A stretch of DNA of 35,056 nt from NCBI RefSeq assembly GCF_001044425.1, contig NZ_LFML01000162.1, forward strand, positions 8,116 to 43,171. The letters are read 5' to 3'. The notes beneath the pieces were generated by a model. That model was not told where the DNA came from. It searched no databases and worked only from the letters and a program-made list of their open reading frames with translations. This document shows positions 33,111 through 35,056 of this stretch, in pieces (within the stretch, counting starts at the first letter, position 1; the number at the start of each line of letters is the position of its first letter). Both the position numbers and the translations under genes were made by a program. This stretch comes from Streptomyces roseus. Its GTDB lineage: Bacteria > Actinomycetota > Actinomycetes > Streptomycetales > Streptomycetaceae.

Positions 33111-33124
33111 CCGGTGACGGTCAC

Positions 33125-33166
33125 CCGGCGCGGCGGGCGACCGTAGACCGGCGCGGCGGGCGACCG
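33125..33166. repeat. 19-base direct repeat, two copies
   Basis: CCGGCGCGGCGGGCGACCG occurs at 33125-33143 and 33148-33166, separated by TAGA. It lies between a terminator and the stop of the methyltransferase gene and is probably a small local duplication. Confidence 0.8.
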
Positions 33167-33182
33167 CGCGTCGCGTCCCGGT

Positions 33183-34931
33183 TCAGCTGTGCCGGGCGGC
33201 GGGGTCCGGGACGGACGCCCGGCGGGCGTGCAGCACGTGCGCGTCCAGGGGCAGGGGGCTGTGGCCGACGAGTTGCAGACCGGCGTCGGCGAGCAGGCGT
33301 GCGTAGTGGTCGGCGCGGCGTTCGCGGCCTCCGACGTTGCACAGCATGTGCAGGTCCCAGGCGGTGGCCAGCGAGGGGGAACCGTCGGCGGGCAGCAGGC
33401 GTTCCACGATCAGCAGGTCCGCGTGGGCGGGCATCGCGGCGGCCAGATGGCGCAGGATCTCGCGGCAGCGGTCGTCGTCCCAGTCATGCAGGACGCGGGA
33501 GAGGACGTAGACGTCGCCGCCGGGCGGTACGTCGGCGAAGTCGCCGGCGCGGTAGTCGCAGCGCGCACCGCAGCCCGCGGCGTCGAGCAGGCGGCGGGCG
33601 GCCTCGACGGCGTGCGGGCGTTCGAGGAGGATGCCGCGCAGGCGCGGGTGCGCGGTGAGGATCCGGCCGAGGAGTTCCCCGTTCCCCCCGGCGACGTCGA
33701 CGACGGTCCTGGGTCCGGGCGCCGCGGCCGCGGCCGTGACGACCGGGTGCTCGGGGAGCGGCTGGAACATCCGTGAACTGGCGGCCATGGACCGGTCGAA
33801 GAGGTCGGCCAGTTCGGGGTCGCGGGCGAAGTGGTCGAAGTGGTTCTCGCCGAAGAGGTGGTCGAAGGCCGGCCCTCCGGTCCGTACGGCGTGGTCGAGT
33901 TCGCCGAACGACCGGTAGAAGGGGCCGCCGTACATGAGGGCCAGCGGCCGCATCGATCCGGGCGCGTCCGCGCGGAGCAGGGCGCCGAGTTCGGTGAGGC
34001 GGAATCCCTCCTCCTGGTCGGGGGCGGGGGTGACGGCGCCGAGCATGGCCAGGTAGCGCAGGAGCGTGGCGAGACCGCGGGGGTGCGCGCCGGTCAGCAG
34101 GGCGAGGTCCTCGGCGCTGTGCGCGGTACGGGTGTCCATGGCGTCGGGCAGGCCCAGTCGGGCGAACACGGCGAACGCCTGCGTCGTCCACGCGCCGGTG
34201 AGGAGCTGAAGGAGCGTTTCGGCGGGGGGTCGCGCACTGCTGACGGGGTGGTCCAGGTGGGCGGCGAGGGCGGCCCGGTGGTCGCCGCGGGCGTAGAGCT
34301 CCAGGCGCCGGTAGCCGCAGGCCGGATCGGCGGGGGTGGTGAAGTACAGGACGGTGCCGTCCTCGTGCGGGTTGTAGCCGCCACCGTCGGGGCGCGCGCC
34401 GTGGCGGACGAGGATCGCGCACAGGCCGCGCAGTGCGAGCGGGTCCGAGTGCTCGATCTCGAAGGCGAGGTGCGCCTCGTGCCGGCGGGTGCGTTCGTAG
34501 GCGGCGATCCGCTCCAGGCCCGAGTGCGGGGGCACGGTCAGGGCGAACACCTCGACGGCGCGGCGCTCGCCCGCGCAGCCGTGCACCTGGGGGCGCAGGA
34601 TCCTCACGTCGAGCTCGGCCGGGTCGCGCCGGTGGCGTCGGGCGAGGCGCTCGCGGACCACCACGCTGGGGTGGGAGGGGGTGTCCGGGGCCAGCCCGCA
34701 GTCGGCGAGCTGGGCGCGCAGGGCGTCCGCGTCCGGCGGGAAGAGCAGCAGCCCCGCGTGGGCGAACCGGCAGTGCCCGGCGAGCGCCCGCAGGTCCGGT
34801 CCGCCGAGTCCGGGCAGGAGGAGGGGCAGCAGGGCGGCGCTGTCGTGCTCGCGGACGAACCCGGCTGCCGCGCGCAGGCGGGCCGTGTCGTCGTCCAGGA
34901 GCGTCGTTTCGTCGGGGAGCGTCGTCGTCAT
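33183..34931 (-). CDS. SAM-dependent O-methyltransferase with extra N-terminal half
   Basis: 582 residues. The C-terminal half (about 235-570) is a standard family-2 O-methyltransferase: a helical dimerisation part (LLTGAWTTQAFAVFARLGLPDAM), SAM motif VVDVAGGNGELL (410-421), and the catalytic His482 in HDWDDDRC. Such enzymes methylate hydroxyls of phenolic or polyketide compounds. The first 230 residues are extra; the usual length is about 340-370. They read as two similar strand-helix-strand units, for example HLAFEIEHSDPLALRGLCAI then YNPHEDGTVLYFTTP and RRLELYARGDH, which recall VOC/glyoxalase modules. The ATG at 34931 has GAGG about 12 bases upstream. No clear partner gene is visible on this side of the window edge. 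Confidence 0.8.
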   Translation of the reverse strand: MTTTLPDETTLLDDDTARLRAAAGFVREHDSAALLPLLLPGLGGPDLRALAGHCRFAHAGLLLFPPDADALRAQLADCGLAPDTPSHPSVVVRERLARRHRRDPAELDVRILRPQVHGCAGERRAVEVFALTVPPHSGLERIAAYERTRRHEAHLAFEIEHSDPLALRGLCAILVRHGARPDGGGYNPHEDGTVLYFTTPADPACGYRRLELYARGDHRAALAAHLDHPVSSARPPAETLLQLLTGAWTTQAFAVFARLGLPDAMDTRTAHSAEDLALLTGAHPRGLATLLRYLAMLGAVTPAPDQEEGFRLTELGALLRADAPGSMRPLALMYGGPFYRSFGELDHAVRTGGPAFDHLFGENHFDHFARDPELADLFDRSMAASSRMFQPLPEHPVVTAAAAAPGPRTVVDVAGGNGELLGRILTAHPRLRGILLERPHAVEAARRLLDAAGCGARCDYRAGDFADVPPGGDVYVLSRVLHDWDDDRCREILRHLAAAMPAHADLLIVERLLPADGSPSLATAWDLHMLCNVGGRERRADHYARLLADAGLQLVGHSPLPLDAHVLHARRASVPDPAARHS

Positions 34932-35056
34932 CGTGGGCGTTTCCTCGGGCCGGTACGGGGCGGAGCAGGGCAGGGCGAAGCGGGGCGGGGCGCTGCATGG
35001 TGAAGGCGGACGGGACGCGGGGCGGGGGGTGAGCCGGGGGCGGGGCGGGGGGCGGG
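34932..35056. other. GC-rich intergenic end of window
   Basis: 125 bases upstream of the methyltransferase gene, dominated by GGGGCGGG runs. It should hold that gene's promoter, but I cannot identify one. Confidence 0.4.

Overview
The window is very GC-rich actinobacterial DNA, almost certainly Streptomyces. Codons end strongly in G/C, GTG and leaderless starts occur, genes are coupled by ATGA overlaps, and the gene families are typical of streptomycetes. It joins three separate natural-product loci, with housekeeping genes between and beside them.

Region 1 (1-8485). A leftward operon, FAD oxidoreductase > acyl carrier protein > thioesterase > large KS-AT-ACP synthase, runs off the left edge. 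The synthase resembles PfaA, the first subunit of polyunsaturated-fatty-acid (PUFA) synthases, so the locus probably makes a secondary lipid or polyene. A divergent pair, a small monooxygenase-like protein and a 14-TM MFS exporter, probably belongs to it.

Region 2 (8486-14181). This is the most unusual part. Two tandem genes encode the same 18-residue peptide, MDIVIIEDREVVAHHPSL, with only synonymous differences and with a strong ribosome binding site each. A hairpin follows, then a SagB-type flavin dehydrogenase, two different JmjC/Cupin_4 (ribosomal-oxygenase-like) iron/2-oxoglutarate oxygenases and an MFS exporter. No YcaO, radical-SAM, lanthionine or protease gene is present. I read this as a candidate RiPP (ribosomally made, modified peptide) pathway of a type I do not recognise. 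Known relatives of the oxygenases hydroxylate His or Arg, and the peptide contains His-His and Arg.

Region 3 (14182-18905). A DUF2975 membrane protein with an XRE regulator, two small coupled hypothetical genes, and pntA-pntB for proton-translocating transhydrogenase.

Region 4 (18904-28657). A leftward operon with the gene order of the lipstatin cluster lstABCDEF: two KAS III-like proteins, an OleC-like ligase, an OleD-like reductase, a C-A-T NRPS and a formyltransferase. The expected product is a beta-lactone carrying an N-formyl-aminoacyl ester. A secreted SRPBCC protein lies downstream and a serine esterase gene diverges upstream.

Region 5 (28658-35056). The esterase, a small membrane protein, a proline iminopeptidase divergent from a MarR regulator with a clear operator between them, a DUF4232 lipoprotein, and an O-methyltransferase with an unusual extra N-terminal half.
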